Shown: positions 43,001 to 50,415, numbered from the stretch's first letter. The stretch is 64,000 nt of DNA from DASUCS01 sp041166745 (GCA_041166745.1 JBEEGH010000014.1:1-64000), one strand, 5' to 3'. A program made the numbers and translations. The notes: generated by a model not told the origin, from the letters alone.

Positions 43001-43212
43001 GTCTGCGCCAGCAGGTCGTCGACCACGCGGCAGGACGCCCGATCGTCGGCTTCGAGCAGCGCGAGCTGATCGGCGGACGCATGGCCCTCGGCAACCGCCC
43101 ACACGGCAGCCTCGATGGCATCTGTCTCGTTACTTGTCTTCAAGTATGAGGCGCTCCTCGGCGCCGGACTCGCACGTGGTATCGACGCGGAATCATCCGG
43201 ACTGGCGTCCAA
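40006..43212 (-). CDS. SNF2/RapA-family helicase-like ATPase
   Basis: The product has up to 1068 residues. The C-terminal 460 residues are a complete SNF2 motor: Walker A DMGLGKTPT near residue 630, DEAQ near 724, and TAGGTGLNLTAANHVV with WRIGQTRTV near the end. The N-terminal 600 residues are acidic and Ala/Val-rich, without a domain I can name. In bacteria such proteins remodel RNA polymerase or DNA complexes, and some belong to defence systems. The TTG start at 43210-43212 is uncertain; the gene may begin nearer 43100, after a weak ACTTG/CAAGT dyad. It is followed by two overlapping genes. Confidence 0.87.
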   Translation of the reverse strand: MDASPDDSASIPRASPAPRSASYLKTSNETDAIEAAVWAVAEGHASADQLALLEADDRASCRVVDDLLAQTQVRLESVHGLKGPERAQVIADFAEELEGLRRVRVLLDGDDRPPSGRRAASRPEEREEGVRLQASWAEGEVVVWAAGPSEEPATNDELADRLEALGGPALGWRAHQGVPLDHGRRAEAVSIPVADALGWLVSVGASGDADGLGASVRWLGHVAVTAVRQVARGAVVPALEVTKRGERSVEMAVRWQAALMDNATLDKLATTMPGTVLVLAPSSVTSRVLVREVIGAVVHAVVAQAAGLLELPAPPPTVRTPADVAEAIITRLDGGAFTAPTNIGSNAADRLRIWAKPVLSASRPLLVVQLVAQGNGDAWFLSVLGPGPQRALVEVEQALAASKSTQPVADELARVERLLPVLQRAGALRRGQVYLSTDEAWEFMTVTAPMLQAAGFEVRVPALSRRKPKPALRLFTEPVGKRTVGARQLNNVRWSAVFDDIELTADEVIRLAADARPLVQSRGQWVELDRLDLQEAAAALADRATTTQLTGAAILRHAVGLEGSPLGQALLVDGSGWAADLLDKAASISREPADTPKGFAGQLRTYQSEALGWLGFLDAVELGGCLALDMGLGKTPTVLAHLARTAGEGTALVIAPAAVVGNWEAEAHKFTPDLRVVVHHGASRTSAAGLAAEVAEADILITTYGTAVRDVDALAELSWRHVILDEAQAIKNPASETSQQLRRIPARTRLALTGTPIENGLGDLWSILDYCNPDLVGSRATFSAQLAGEGEAALRALNGILVFRRTKAEPEVAAELPDKIDELDHCTMTREQIGLYQAVLDSLLPTVEGADREPKKGAVLAAITALKQICNHPAAYQDDGRPLAGRSGKLARLEELVEAVFAANERMLIFTHFAEWGKRLADHLTEVTGTPIACYHGGQTRTARDRLVREFQSGTGAGAMVLSLTAGGTGLNLTAANHVVLYDRWWNPAKEDQARDRAWRIGQTRTVVSHRLVCPGTIDERVEDIVEGKRRVADLVLPKSSSLDDLSTDQLRVALGLDTRSLLTEEDE

Positions 43213-43292
43213 TGGGTGGTCCCCGGAGTGGACCGATCACCGCCATCAACAGCGGGACGCCAGTACGCACTGTACCAAGCGCGAGCCGAAGC

Positions 43293-45458
43293 TCAGACCA
43301 GGGGCCGATCTGCTTCCACGGCAACCGCCGGCGACGAGATGGGCCGGAGGTCGGGCGGGGCCTCCACGCTGATGCGGGGCAGGATCCGGTCGAGCCACCT
43401 CGGGATCCACCAGTTCGCCTTGCCGAGGAGCTCCATCGTGGCCGGTACCAGCACCATGCGGACAATGGTGGCATCGATGAAGATCGCGGTCGCCAGGCCG
43501 AGTCCCATGAGCTTCAGCACCCGCAAGTCGCCCAGGACGAACGACATGAAGACGGCGATCATGATGGCGGCGGCCGCGGTGATGACGCGGGCGGTGGCCG
43601 CCAATCCATCAGCGACCGCCGACGCGTTGTCGCCACTCACGAGGTACTCCTCTCGCACACGCGAGAGCAGGAACACCTCGTAGTCCATCGAGAGGCCGAA
43701 CAGCACCGTGAACAACATCATCGGCACCCAGAACTCGATCGGGCCGGGCCGACCGATCCCGACGATGTCGCTCAACCAACCCCATTGGAAGATCGCGACG
43801 ATCACGCCGTAGGCCGCGCCGATCGACAACAGGTTCATGATGCCGGCCTTGATCGCGACGAGCACCGATCGGAACACGGCCAGTAGCAACAGGAACGACA
43901 GGATGATCACGGCCGCGACCATGAACGGCAGGCGCGCGCCGACATGATCGGCGGCGTCGATGGCGATCGCTGTCACGCTGCCGACATGGATGGACAGACC
44001 CTGCTGATGGATCTCTGAACGCAACCGATGCACGAGGGTCTCGGTCGCGCGATCTTGCGGCGCGTGCCTGGGGATCACCGGCACGATGGCTGCGTTGCCG
44101 GCTGCGTTCACCTGCACCGGAGCGACGAATTTCACGTCGGGGTCGCTGCGCAGACTCTCGGCGAAGCGGTTGACGCTGTCCTCGTTGGTGGTGCCGGTGA
44201 AGTCAGCCGCGAGCAGGATGGGCCCGTTGAAGCCGGGTCCGAACCCGTCAGCCAACAGGTCGTAGGCGCGTCGAGTGGTGAGCGACGTCGGGTCGTTGCC
44301 CTGATCGGCGACGCCCAGGCGTATCGAGAACATCGGGATCGCGATGGTCACGAGCACCGCCAGACTCGCGGTGGCCATCACCACGGGCCGCTTCTGGATC
44401 TGCCGGCTCCATCGGTAGGCGAGGGTCTCGCGGTGATGCCGGCGCTTGTGCTCCTTGGCGGCGAGCTTGGAGCCGGCGAACCCCATGATCGCCGGCACCA
44501 GCGTGACCGACGCCAACATCGTCATGAGTACGGCAAGTACTGCTCCGAGTGACAGGCCGTAGATGAAGTTGATGCCCATCATGAACATGCCGAGCAGCGA
44601 GATGATCACCGTGCATCCTGCGAAGAGCACGGCGCGCCCGGCGGTCGTGAGCGCCAGAACGTTCGCGCTCTCGGGATCAAGACCGTCGTGCAGCCCGGTG
44701 CGGTAGCGCACCACGATGAACAGCGCGTAGTCGATACCGACGCCGAGACCGATCATGAGCGCGACGTACGGCGCAAACGACGGCACGGTGATGAGGTGGC
44801 TGAGCAGCACCACGAACACGGACCCGATGCCGACGCCGAAGATCGCGGCGAGAACCGGCAGGCTCATCGCCAGCAACGAGCCGAACGCGATGAACAGAAT
44901 GATGATCGCGGCGAGCAGACCGATGCCTTCGGTTGCGCCCATCGGCGGCTCGAGGGCCCGGGCCACGACCGGGCCGCTCAGCTCGATTCGCAGCCCGTCG
45001 ACCTTCACGCCCTTCGCGGCGTCGATCAATGGCTGCGCCGTCTTCGCAGGCAAGTCACCGGCCTGCTCGTCGAACGTCACCGTCGCGTAGGCGATCGTTC
45101 CCTTGTCGTTGATCCGCCCGAAACCTTCGTAGGGCGAATCGAGAGCAACGACGTGGGGCACCTTGCCCGGCCCGACCGTCGCGAAAAGCGACTCCATCGC
45201 GCCCCGCACCTCTGGACTCGTGACCCCGTTGTCCGAGGTGAAGACGATGTCGGCGCTGTCACCCGCTCGCGCCGGGAACCGTGACTTCAACAGGTCGAAG
45301 GCGTCGATCGAGTCGGACTGCCCGCCGCTGAAGTTGTCGCTGTATGCGTCGCCGACAACGCCGCCGACAACGTTCAAGACCACGAACGCGACGATCCACA
45401 TCGCGACCACGGCGCGCCGGCGTCGATAGCACCAACGGGCAAGTCCAGCGAGCGACAT
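43293..45458 (-). CDS. MMPL family (RND-type) transporter
   Basis: The 721-residue inner-membrane protein has the MMPL layout: helix 1, a large extracytoplasmic loop, five helices, and the same repeated. ATG 45456-45458 is chosen because GAGGAGA stands 6 bases upstream. GxxxDY-type Asp/Tyr pairs (GIDYALF near 235, LSMDYEVFLLSRVREEY near 590) are the proton-relay residues of the family. Substrates are lipids or hydrophobic compounds driven by the proton gradient. It diverges from an NTF2-like gene, and a palindrome lies between them. Confidence 0.92.
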   Translation of the reverse strand: MSLAGLARWCYRRRRAVVAMWIVAFVVLNVVGGVVGDAYSDNFSGGQSDSIDAFDLLKSRFPARAGDSADIVFTSDNGVTSPEVRGAMESLFATVGPGKVPHVVALDSPYEGFGRINDKGTIAYATVTFDEQAGDLPAKTAQPLIDAAKGVKVDGLRIELSGPVVARALEPPMGATEGIGLLAAIIILFIAFGSLLAMSLPVLAAIFGVGIGSVFVVLLSHLITVPSFAPYVALMIGLGVGIDYALFIVVRYRTGLHDGLDPESANVLALTTAGRAVLFAGCTVIISLLGMFMMGINFIYGLSLGAVLAVLMTMLASVTLVPAIMGFAGSKLAAKEHKRRHHRETLAYRWSRQIQKRPVVMATASLAVLVTIAIPMFSIRLGVADQGNDPTSLTTRRAYDLLADGFGPGFNGPILLAADFTGTTNEDSVNRFAESLRSDPDVKFVAPVQVNAAGNAAIVPVIPRHAPQDRATETLVHRLRSEIHQQGLSIHVGSVTAIAIDAADHVGARLPFMVAAVIILSFLLLLAVFRSVLVAIKAGIMNLLSIGAAYGVIVAIFQWGWLSDIVGIGRPGPIEFWVPMMLFTVLFGLSMDYEVFLLSRVREEYLVSGDNASAVADGLAATARVITAAAAIMIAVFMSFVLGDLRVLKLMGLGLATAIFIDATIVRMVLVPATMELLGKANWWIPRWLDRILPRISVEAPPDLRPISSPAVAVEADRPLV

Positions 45459-45551
45459 GCGATCTCCTCGTATCCGTGGTTGCATCATTCTTCCCTTGGA
45501 CGGTCACATCGGCGCGAATTCATCGGTCACTGCTATGACACAACGCGAGCA

Positions 45552-45568
45552 GGGTCGTGAGACGACCC
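45552..45568. promoter_or_regulatory. 17-bp palindrome upstream of NTF2-like gene
   Basis: GGGTCGT and ACGACCC are perfect arms around GAG. The site is 22 bp before the NTF2-like start, in the 132-bp region divergent from the MMPL gene. It could be an operator or a leader hairpin; no regulator gene adjoins. Confidence 0.45.
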
Positions 45569-45590
45569 GCAGGTGTGATGGGCTGGACCG

Positions 45591-46037
45591 ATGACCGAGA
45601 CGGATGACGTCGTTTCGTTGTGGCGACTTCAGGCGCAGTACGCGGACATCGTCACCCGTCGAGCCTGGGCCGAGCTGCACGAGGTGTTCCGCCCGGACAC
45701 GCTCGTCGAGGTCGACACCGTGACGAACCCGGTGCGGGTGTTCATCGGTGCGGACGCATTCGGGGAGTTCGTCGGCGACTCCATCGAACGGTTCGACCAC
45801 TTCGAGTTCGTGATCCTCAACACGGTGGTCGACATCACCTCAGGGACGAAGGCGACCGGTCGGATCTTCATGTGCGAGATCCGCCACGACCGAGAACTCG
45901 ACACGTGGCCGATCGCCTATGGGCGCTACGAGGATTCGTACTCACGGGTCGACGGGCGTTGGTGGTTCACCGAACGCCGCTACCGCTCGATGGCCCGGAC
46001 GGGTCCCGATGCGGCGATCTTCGGTCTTCCCATCTGA
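45591..46037 (+). CDS. NTF2/SnoaL-like fold protein
   Basis: The 148-residue product is a cone-shaped NTF2-like fold of the SnoaL_4 type. The N-terminal helix contains RLQAQYADIVTRRAWAEL, then a strand with DTLVEVD, and a late strand with RWWFTERRYRSM. Family members include ring hydratases, isomerases and binding proteins; the pocket residues do not tell which. A second NTF2-like gene lies at 60.5 kb. A terminator-like hairpin with six T follows at 46090-46118. Confidence 0.8.
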   Translation: MTETDDVVSLWRLQAQYADIVTRRAWAELHEVFRPDTLVEVDTVTNPVRVFIGADAFGEFVGDSIERFDHFEFVILNTVVDITSGTKATGRIFMCEIRHDRELDTWPIAYGRYEDSYSRVDGRWWFTERRYRSMARTGPDAAIFGLPI

Positions 46038-46046
46038 CGTCCAACG

Positions 46047-46064
46047 AAAAGTGGAGGTGATGGG
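46047..46064. repeat. 18-bp copy of the tRNA-Ala 3' end (candidate att site)
   Basis: AAAAGTGGAGGTGATGGG here is identical to 48471-48488. The second copy is the 3' end of the tRNA-Ala(CGC) gene (T-stem 3' half, acceptor 3' strand, discriminator) plus five bases beyond it. Direct repeats of a tRNA end flanking foreign genes are the usual scar of tRNA-targeted integration. The copy also forms the left half of an imperfect hairpin with 46067-46078. Confidence 0.6.
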
Positions 46065-46089
46065 CCTCCCACCACTCCAGGGGCGCGGA

Positions 46090-46118
46090 CCGCCGAGACT
46101 GGCTGGCGCGGCTTTTTT
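46090..46118 (+). terminator. Terminator-like hairpin with T6 tract
   Basis: CCGCC at 46090-46094 pairs with GGCGCGG at 46105-46111 with a bulge. A C and six T (46113-46118) follow. This T-run stands out in the GC-rich sequence and would end transcription of the NTF2-like gene. The rest of the gap to 46245 holds the dyad ATGTTC-T-GAACAT (46122-46134) and nothing else I can name. Confidence 0.45.
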
Positions 46119-46121
46119 CGG

Positions 46122-46134
46122 ATGTTCTGAACAT
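46122..46134. promoter_or_regulatory. Perfect ATGTTC-T-GAACAT dyad upstream of the sensor/sigma genes
   Basis: The 13-bp palindrome lies about 110 bp before the first gene of the sigma-factor island. It does not match the actinobacterial LexA box order (GAAC...GTTC). It may be a regulator site for the island; nothing else supports this. Confidence 0.35.
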
Positions 46135-46244
46135 TTCGGGCCGCTCGTGACTTGAGTGTTCGTGGGGCGGGTCGTCGCGGGCAGGGGTTCACACCGTCCT
46201 GGCATGCCCCGGTTCGCCGACTCGGCATCAGAAAGGGGCGTCCG

Positions 46245-47123
46245 TTGACACGAGTGATGCGACTCTTGCCGGGCTTGGTGCTTGCCATCGCGGTGGCCGG
46301 TCTGGGTGTTTCGGCGATCCAGGGATCCGAGGAGCAGGCAATTCGTCGCGCCCCGATGCACCCGCAGGTCTCGTGGTCTGCGGATGCGGCGCCCGCAGAC
46401 GCAACCGAGCTGCAACCGGTCCAATCGTCGGATGGCGGCGCTTCCGTACCCGGCGGAGGGGTCACCGTGTCGGCGACCCCGGGTGGAGGGCAGCAATCTC
46501 TGAACGGCCCGCCGTTGCAGGGGCGTGCTTCCGAAACCTCGCTGCCCAGGGACCCTGCGATGGCTGGTCCGCCCGTGTCGTACACGGACCCCGCCGATGA
46601 TGCATCCGGTCTTGCGGCCCAGCCGACGCTGAGCCAACCGGCGTTCGACATCCTGGAGGTTCGGTGGGCTCCAGCGTCTGAGGTCGACGCGCAGCAACGC
46701 GGCTATTCCTCCTCGATCACCGTCGCCGGCGCCGCCCGGAACGATGCGGCCTACGTCACCTATGGGGACTTCCCATCAAATGTCCCGGGCGAGCGGTGTC
46801 AGCTGTACAACATCCTCGCACCAGGCATCACTGCGTTCGCCAACGTGTTCTGTGGGACGACCGACAATGGGACGCGGCGGCTCATCGGAAGCGTGAAGGG
46901 AAGCCAGGTCACGTCGACACGGACCGCGACGGGTGGATCGCAGCTCATCGCGACGTTCGACGATTCCGCGCTCCCGGCGTTGCTCGAATCTGGGGGACGG
47001 ATGGTGTACACGCTTGCTGCATTCACGTGCGCCGCAGACCCGGAAGGTCCTGAAGCTGGTCTGCGATGCGGGTATTGGGAGATCTTGGACGAGGTCAACA
47101 CGTTCAAGTCGTATCGCCTCTAG
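46245..47123 (+). CDS. Exported protein, ectodomain paralogous to the sigma-linked membrane protein
   Basis: From TTG 46245 (AAAGGGG site 5 bases upstream; ATG 46257 is the alternative) the product has about 292 residues. It comprises a signal peptide or membrane anchor (hydrophobic 6-22), a Pro/Gly/Ser-rich linker (40-110) and a C-terminal ectodomain. The ectodomain matches the protein encoded at 47678 along its length: VSYTDPA, FDI-x-(E/Q)-V-x-WAPAS, YGDFP, C-Q-(L/I)-Y, TRRLIG, ATFDDS and FTC are shared. Three or four Cys are conserved between the two. I do not recognise the domain. A sigma-factor gene follows 34 bp on. Confidence 0.75.
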   Translation: MTRVMRLLPGLVLAIAVAGLGVSAIQGSEEQAIRRAPMHPQVSWSADAAPADATELQPVQSSDGGASVPGGGVTVSATPGGGQQSLNGPPLQGRASETSLPRDPAMAGPPVSYTDPADDASGLAAQPTLSQPAFDILEVRWAPASEVDAQQRGYSSSITVAGAARNDAAYVTYGDFPSNVPGERCQLYNILAPGITAFANVFCGTTDNGTRRLIGSVKGSQVTSTRTATGGSQLIATFDDSALPALLESGGRMVYTLAAFTCAADPEGPEAGLRCGYWEILDEVNTFKSYRL

Positions 47124-47157
47124 CGATGTAGTGAGCCCACGACGACGGCGTACGACG

Positions 47158-47685
47158 ATGGTGCCCGAGTCGAACCCGACCGTTGCGGTCACAATCCCCG
47201 ACGTGGTCGACGGTGCCCTCGCGGGGTTCGAGGCGTGGTACCTGCGCGAGCACCCGAAGGTCATGGCCGCGTTGACGTGGGTTGCCGGCGATCCCCACGT
47301 GGCGGCCGACGCGACCGATGAAGCGTTCGCTCGGGCATACGCCAACTGGCGCAGCGTCGGACGGATGGCCTCGCCGGGCGGGTGGGTCTACCGGGTGGCG
47401 CTGAACGTGGTGCGCCGCCGAATGCGTCGCGCAGCCTTCGAGCAGCGGACCGTCGAGCCGCCGGCCGAGGTGGCCCAGGTCGTTGACCGCGAGATCTGGA
47501 CGGTCGTGCAACAGCTCCCCGAGCGCCAGCGGGTGGCCGTCGTACTGCGGTACCTGCTCGATCTTCCCGAGCAGGACGTGGCAACAGCCATGAACATCTC
47601 GCGAGGCACGGTCGCGTCCGCGTTGGCCGCCGCCCGACGGCGACTCGCTGATTGGCTCACTGCCGAGGAGGCGTCGGATGACTGA
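47158..47685 (+). CDS. ECF-type RNA polymerase sigma factor, SigE family
   Basis: The 175-residue product has a sigma-70 region 2 with VAADATDEAFARAYANW and, after a short linker, a region 4 with LPERQRVAVVLRYLLDLPEQDVATAMNISRGTVASALAAARRRL. The length is usual for the SigE/sigma-24-like group of actinomycetes. ATG 47158 is chosen; GTG 47131 in the same frame is possible. The last eight bases overlap the start of the next gene, so the sigma factor and the membrane protein are translated together, as in sigma/anti-sigma pairs. Confidence 0.88.
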   Translation: MVPESNPTVAVTIPDVVDGALAGFEAWYLREHPKVMAALTWVAGDPHVAADATDEAFARAYANWRSVGRMASPGGWVYRVALNVVRRRMRRAAFEQRTVEPPAEVAQVVDREIWTVVQQLPERQRVAVVLRYLLDLPEQDVATAMNISRGTVASALAAARRRLADWLTAEEASDD

Positions 47686-48439
47686 GCTTCGACAGGCTCT
47701 CTACGCGCTCGTGGAGCACCCTCCCGTCGCGCCGGACATCGAGGTCGTGGCCGCTCGGGGCACCCGCTTGATTCGGCGCCGTCGAATCGTGCGCGGGGCA
47801 ACCGCCTTGACCCTCGTTGTGATCGCCTCCGCTGCCGGCTTTGGTGTCGCGCAGCACAACTCTGACCCGGGCGTGTTCGTGGCCACGCAAGGGGCCGGCC
47901 CAGCGGTCTCGTACACCGACCCTGCCGGCGATGCGATCCGGCTGGGGTCCCCCACGAGCCGTCCGGAGTTCGACATCGTGCAGGTCGGATGGGCGCCCGC
48001 GTCCGACACCGACCAGCCGCGGGGCGGATACTCAGCCTCGATGACGGTCGCCGGCAGCGCCCGTGACGACGGATACTACGTTTCATACGGCGACTTCCCG
48101 GCGGACGTCGCGGGCGAACAGTGCCAGATCTACCATTTCCTCACACCAAGAACGGATGCGTTCGCGAACGTGTTCTGCGGGCGGGAAGACGCGGGAACGC
48201 GCCGGCTCATCGGCCGCATGCAGGGGAGCGCGGTGATCACGACGGCGACGCCGGACGGGGGCACACTGCTCGAGGCCACGTTCGACGATTCAACGCTTCC
48301 GCAGCAGCTGCAGACCGCAGGCCGATTGTTGTCCAACCTGTCCGCGTTCACGTGCGACGAGAACACGGACTTCCCCGTCTGCGGCACGTTCGAGGGAAAC
48401 TCCGACTTCGTCGCCTCAGCAGTTTCGTATCGCGTCTAG
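47678..48439 (+). CDS. Membrane protein coupled to sigma factor: candidate anti-sigma/sensor
   Basis: The 253-residue product has a short cytoplasmic N-terminus (1-38) ending in a basic cluster RLIRRRR. One transmembrane helix (about 40-58) and an extracytoplasmic domain of about 185 residues follow. That domain is paralogous to the ectodomain encoded at 46245, with conserved Cys, YGDFP and ATFDDS motifs. The zinc-binding HxxxCxxC of classical anti-sigma factors is absent. Gene position right after a sigma factor, with an 8-bp overlap, suggests it holds the sigma factor at the membrane and senses an outside signal. Confidence 0.75.
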   Translation: MTELRQALYALVEHPPVAPDIEVVAARGTRLIRRRRIVRGATALTLVVIASAAGFGVAQHNSDPGVFVATQGAGPAVSYTDPAGDAIRLGSPTSRPEFDIVQVGWAPASDTDQPRGGYSASMTVAGSARDDGYYVSYGDFPADVAGEQCQIYHFLTPRTDAFANVFCGREDAGTRRLIGRMQGSAVITTATPDGGTLLEATFDDSTLPQQLQTAGRLLSNLSAFTCDENTDFPVCGTFEGNSDFVASAVSYRV

Positions 48440-48470
48440 CGAAACGGCTGCGCCGTGCACGTGTGTGGAC

Positions 48471-48488
48471 AAAAGTGGAGGTGATGGG
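48471..48488. repeat. 18-bp direct repeat at tRNA-Ala 3' end (second copy)
   Basis: AAAAGTGGAGGTGATGGG is identical to 46047-46064. It covers the 3' end of the tRNA gene and five bases beyond. The two copies bound a 2.4-kb segment with three genes and no integrase. Confidence 0.6.
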
Positions 48489-48549
48489 AATCGAACCCAC
48501 GACTTCTTCGATGCGACCGAAGCGCTCTGCCGGGCTGAGCTACACCCCC
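48476..48549 (-). tRNA. tRNA-Ala (anticodon CGC)
   Basis: A full 74-nt cloverleaf can be drawn. The acceptor GGGGGTG pairs with CACCTCC and includes the G3-U70 wobble pair that identifies alanine tRNAs. The D-arm is GCTC...GAGC, the anticodon stem CTTCG/CGAAG closes the loop GTCGCAT (anticodon CGC), and the T-arm GTGGG-TTCGATT-CCCAT follows. The terminal CCA is not encoded. The anticodon lies at 48513-48515. It reads codon GCG, a frequent codon in this GC-rich genome. Confidence 0.93.
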
Positions 48550-48579
48550 GGGGTGGAGCATTGAGGATAGTCGGATGAC

Positions 48580-49215
48580 TCAGTCCGACCCCACCGAGCT
48601 TTCGATGGCCTCACGAAGTCGGGTCTGCAGCACGGTGGTCGTCACGTCGCCTCGAGTGCGTTCGAGTACGGCTCGCAACGCGTCGAGCGTGCGACGCAGT
48701 CCTCCGGTGATGGCGTCGGGGAAGTCGACAGTGATGAGTGCGTCGTAGACGTCGTCCATCAGTGTCAGCAACTCTTCGCCGCGATCGAGGTCGCCGTTGC
48801 GAAGACGATCGAGCAAGTGCCGTCGCATCTCGCTCGTCGCTTCGGCGAGTCCTTTCAGCCACGACGCTGGCATCACCATGAGGTCGTGCGCCGACGGCAG
48901 CGCGGTTCCTTCGACGAAGGCGAGCGTCAGCTTCGCCTCGACGAACTCCTTCTCGGCGTCGGTGAGAAATCCGGCGTACGCGACGGCGGGATGCGGTTCC
49001 AGCACGTCTTGCGCTTCCCGCAGCGCACGCTCCGCCTCGACGATGAAGCCAGTGGCTTCGCCGAAGTCCAGCCGGTGGACCGAGCGGATGGCGCTACCGG
49101 AGGCGCGGATGACCCGCCGGCATGCCACGAGCCCGATCTCCCGAGCTTGGTTGGCGGCCGTCAGCGAGGCGGTCGCGCCATCGACGAGGTCGCGCAGTTC
49201 CGCGCGGCGGCTCAC
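48580..49215 (-). CDS. Translin-like family protein
   Basis: The 211-residue product is almost wholly alpha-helical. The C-terminal stretch LMDDVYDALITVDFPDAITGGLRRTLDALRAVLERTRGDVTT is typical of prokaryotic translin-family proteins, which bind RNA or single-stranded DNA as oligomers. In some databases these are mislabelled as dehalogenases. It starts at GTG 49213-49215. It lies between the tRNA gene and the membrane protein, on the same strand as the molybdenum-cofactor genes. Confidence 0.75.
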   Translation of the reverse strand: MSRRAELRDLVDGATASLTAANQAREIGLVACRRVIRASGSAIRSVHRLDFGEATGFIVEAERALREAQDVLEPHPAVAYAGFLTDAEKEFVEAKLTLAFVEGTALPSAHDLMVMPASWLKGLAEATSEMRRHLLDRLRNGDLDRGEELLTLMDDVYDALITVDFPDAITGGLRRTLDALRAVLERTRGDVTTTVLQTRLREAIESSVGSD

Positions 49216-49228
49216 CTACGAGACGAGG

Positions 49229-49717
49229 TCAGCTGCCGGAGCGGCGCAGCAGCAATGCCGGCTCGGCGCGTACCGAATGGTTCGGCAGGTACCGCACCTT
49301 GCTGTCCCGCTCCGTGGCGCGCTGCTGCGTTTGCACGAGCATCGCCACGTACGCGGCCAGGAAGAGGTCGCAGATCAGGTGCAGACCCCAAACGGGCCCG
49401 CCGAGCATCAGCGCCATGAGGAACGTGAGGCCTGCGGCCCCGGCGAGCGTGAACAGCACGTCGCGGCGGCGCTTCCTCGCCTCACTGCGCGAGAGGCGCA
49501 GCGCGGGCGACACCTCGGAGTTGAAGGACCGGCCGGAGCCGCCGGGCCGCTGGAGCGACGGGTTCACGACCACGGCGCGCCGTTCGAGGACGGACAGCTG
49601 CCGCTGGAACGAGGAAATCGAGTCGGCTGGGCGACTCTCGCTGCGGTTCTGCAGGTACGGCGGCAACAAGACCGCAGCCCAGATCACAGCGAGGATGAAG
49701 AGGACCAACAACGTCAC
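49229..49717 (-). CDS. Three-helix membrane protein, possibly GlpR-like
   Basis: From GTG 49715-49717 the product has about 162 residues. An N-terminal helix (SVTLLVLFILAVIWAAVLLPPYL) leads to a cytoplasmic loop with SISSFQRQLSVLERR and a basic patch. Two further helices (about 88-130) and a basic tail follow. In mycobacteria and corynebacteria a membrane protein encoded just after galU and a moeA-like gene (GlpR) anchors a gephyrin-like division protein. Topology, the loop motif and the nearby moeA/galU genes fit that role, but homology was judged by eye. TTG 49763-49765 is an alternative start. Confidence 0.6.
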   Translation of the reverse strand: MTLLVLFILAVIWAAVLLPPYLQNRSESRPADSISSFQRQLSVLERRAVVVNPSLQRPGGSGRSFNSEVSPALRLSRSEARKRRRDVLFTLAGAAGLTFLMALMLGGPVWGLHLICDLFLAAYVAMLVQTQQRATERDSKVRYLPNHSVRAEPALLLRRSGS

Positions 49718-49908
49718 GCTCCGCGCCTGCCTTTGGGACTCGGGGACCGTAACCCTCCGCGCCAAACAGATGGTGGATGGTTGCGATCCGGTGAACGACG
49801 GACGAATGCTTTACCGCTGGATGGCGGTTGTTACGGTTCTACTACGGTTCGACGTCGAGCGTCCAGCCCCCTGCTTGCAAAAGTTCGCAGGGTCAGGCGG
49901 TCGCGAGG

Positions 49909-50415
49909 TCAGCTCCCGAGGGCGTCGTCGTCGAGATCGAGGGCTCGCCGGTAGCTCCCGGAACGCCCTCCGGTCTTCTCCCACAAGGCGATATCGCCCA
50001 GCACCATGGACCGATCGGCCGACTTGCACATGTCGTAGATGGTGAGCGCCGCGATCGAACAGGCGGTCAGGGCCTCCATCTCGACGCCCGTCCGATCGAC
50101 GGTGTCGACCTGGGCCTCCACCTCGATGTAGGTGTCCTCGATACGGAAGTTGACGAGCACTGCGCCCACGAGAAGCGGGTGACAGAGCGGGATGAGATCG
50201 GGCGTGCGCTTGGCCGCCTGGATGCCGGCCACCCGGGCCACGGCGAGCACGTCGCCCTTGGTGATGGCGCCACGGGCGATGAGCGAGGTGGTGTCGGGCT
50301 GCATGTACACCCGGCCTCGGGCGACCGCACGACGGTGCGTGGCCTCCTTGGGCGTGACGTCGACCATGCGGGCGCGCCCAAGCGGATCGAGATGGGTCAA
50401 CCCCCGGTCAGACAT
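49909..50415 (-). CDS. moaC: Cyclic pyranopterin monophosphate synthase MoaC
   Basis: The 168-residue product carries the MoaC signatures PLCHPL, TGVEMEALTA and the C-terminal KSADRSMVLGDIALWEKTGGRSG. It converts 3',8-cyclo-GTP, made by MoaA, to cyclic pyranopterin monophosphate in molybdenum-cofactor synthesis. It lies 71 bp downstream of moaA on the same strand. The gap contains the tandem repeat that begins in the moaA stop region. Confidence 0.95.
   Translation of the reverse strand: MSDRGLTHLDPLGRARMVDVTPKEATHRRAVARGRVYMQPDTTSLIARGAITKGDVLAVARVAGIQAAKRTPDLIPLCHPLLVGAVLVNFRIEDTYIEVEAQVDTVDRTGVEMEALTACSIAALTIYDMCKSADRSMVLGDIALWEKTGGRSGSYRRALDLDDDALGS

Noticed and set aside
43131..43144. 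ACTTG-TCTT-CAAGT dyad as an operator for the helicase gene
   Set aside because: The arms are only 5 bp, and it lies inside the predicted coding region if the TTG start is right.
41542..43149. 535-codon open frame opposite the SNF2 helicase N-terminus
   Set aside because: No recognisable motif, shadow-like composition. The helicase frame continues into a clear motor domain.
46141..46244. Second tRNA-like or structured RNA in the gap before the exported-protein gene
   Set aside because: A T-arm-like piece and a short GGGCA/TGCCC stem can be drawn, but no cloverleaf or anticodon arm forms.
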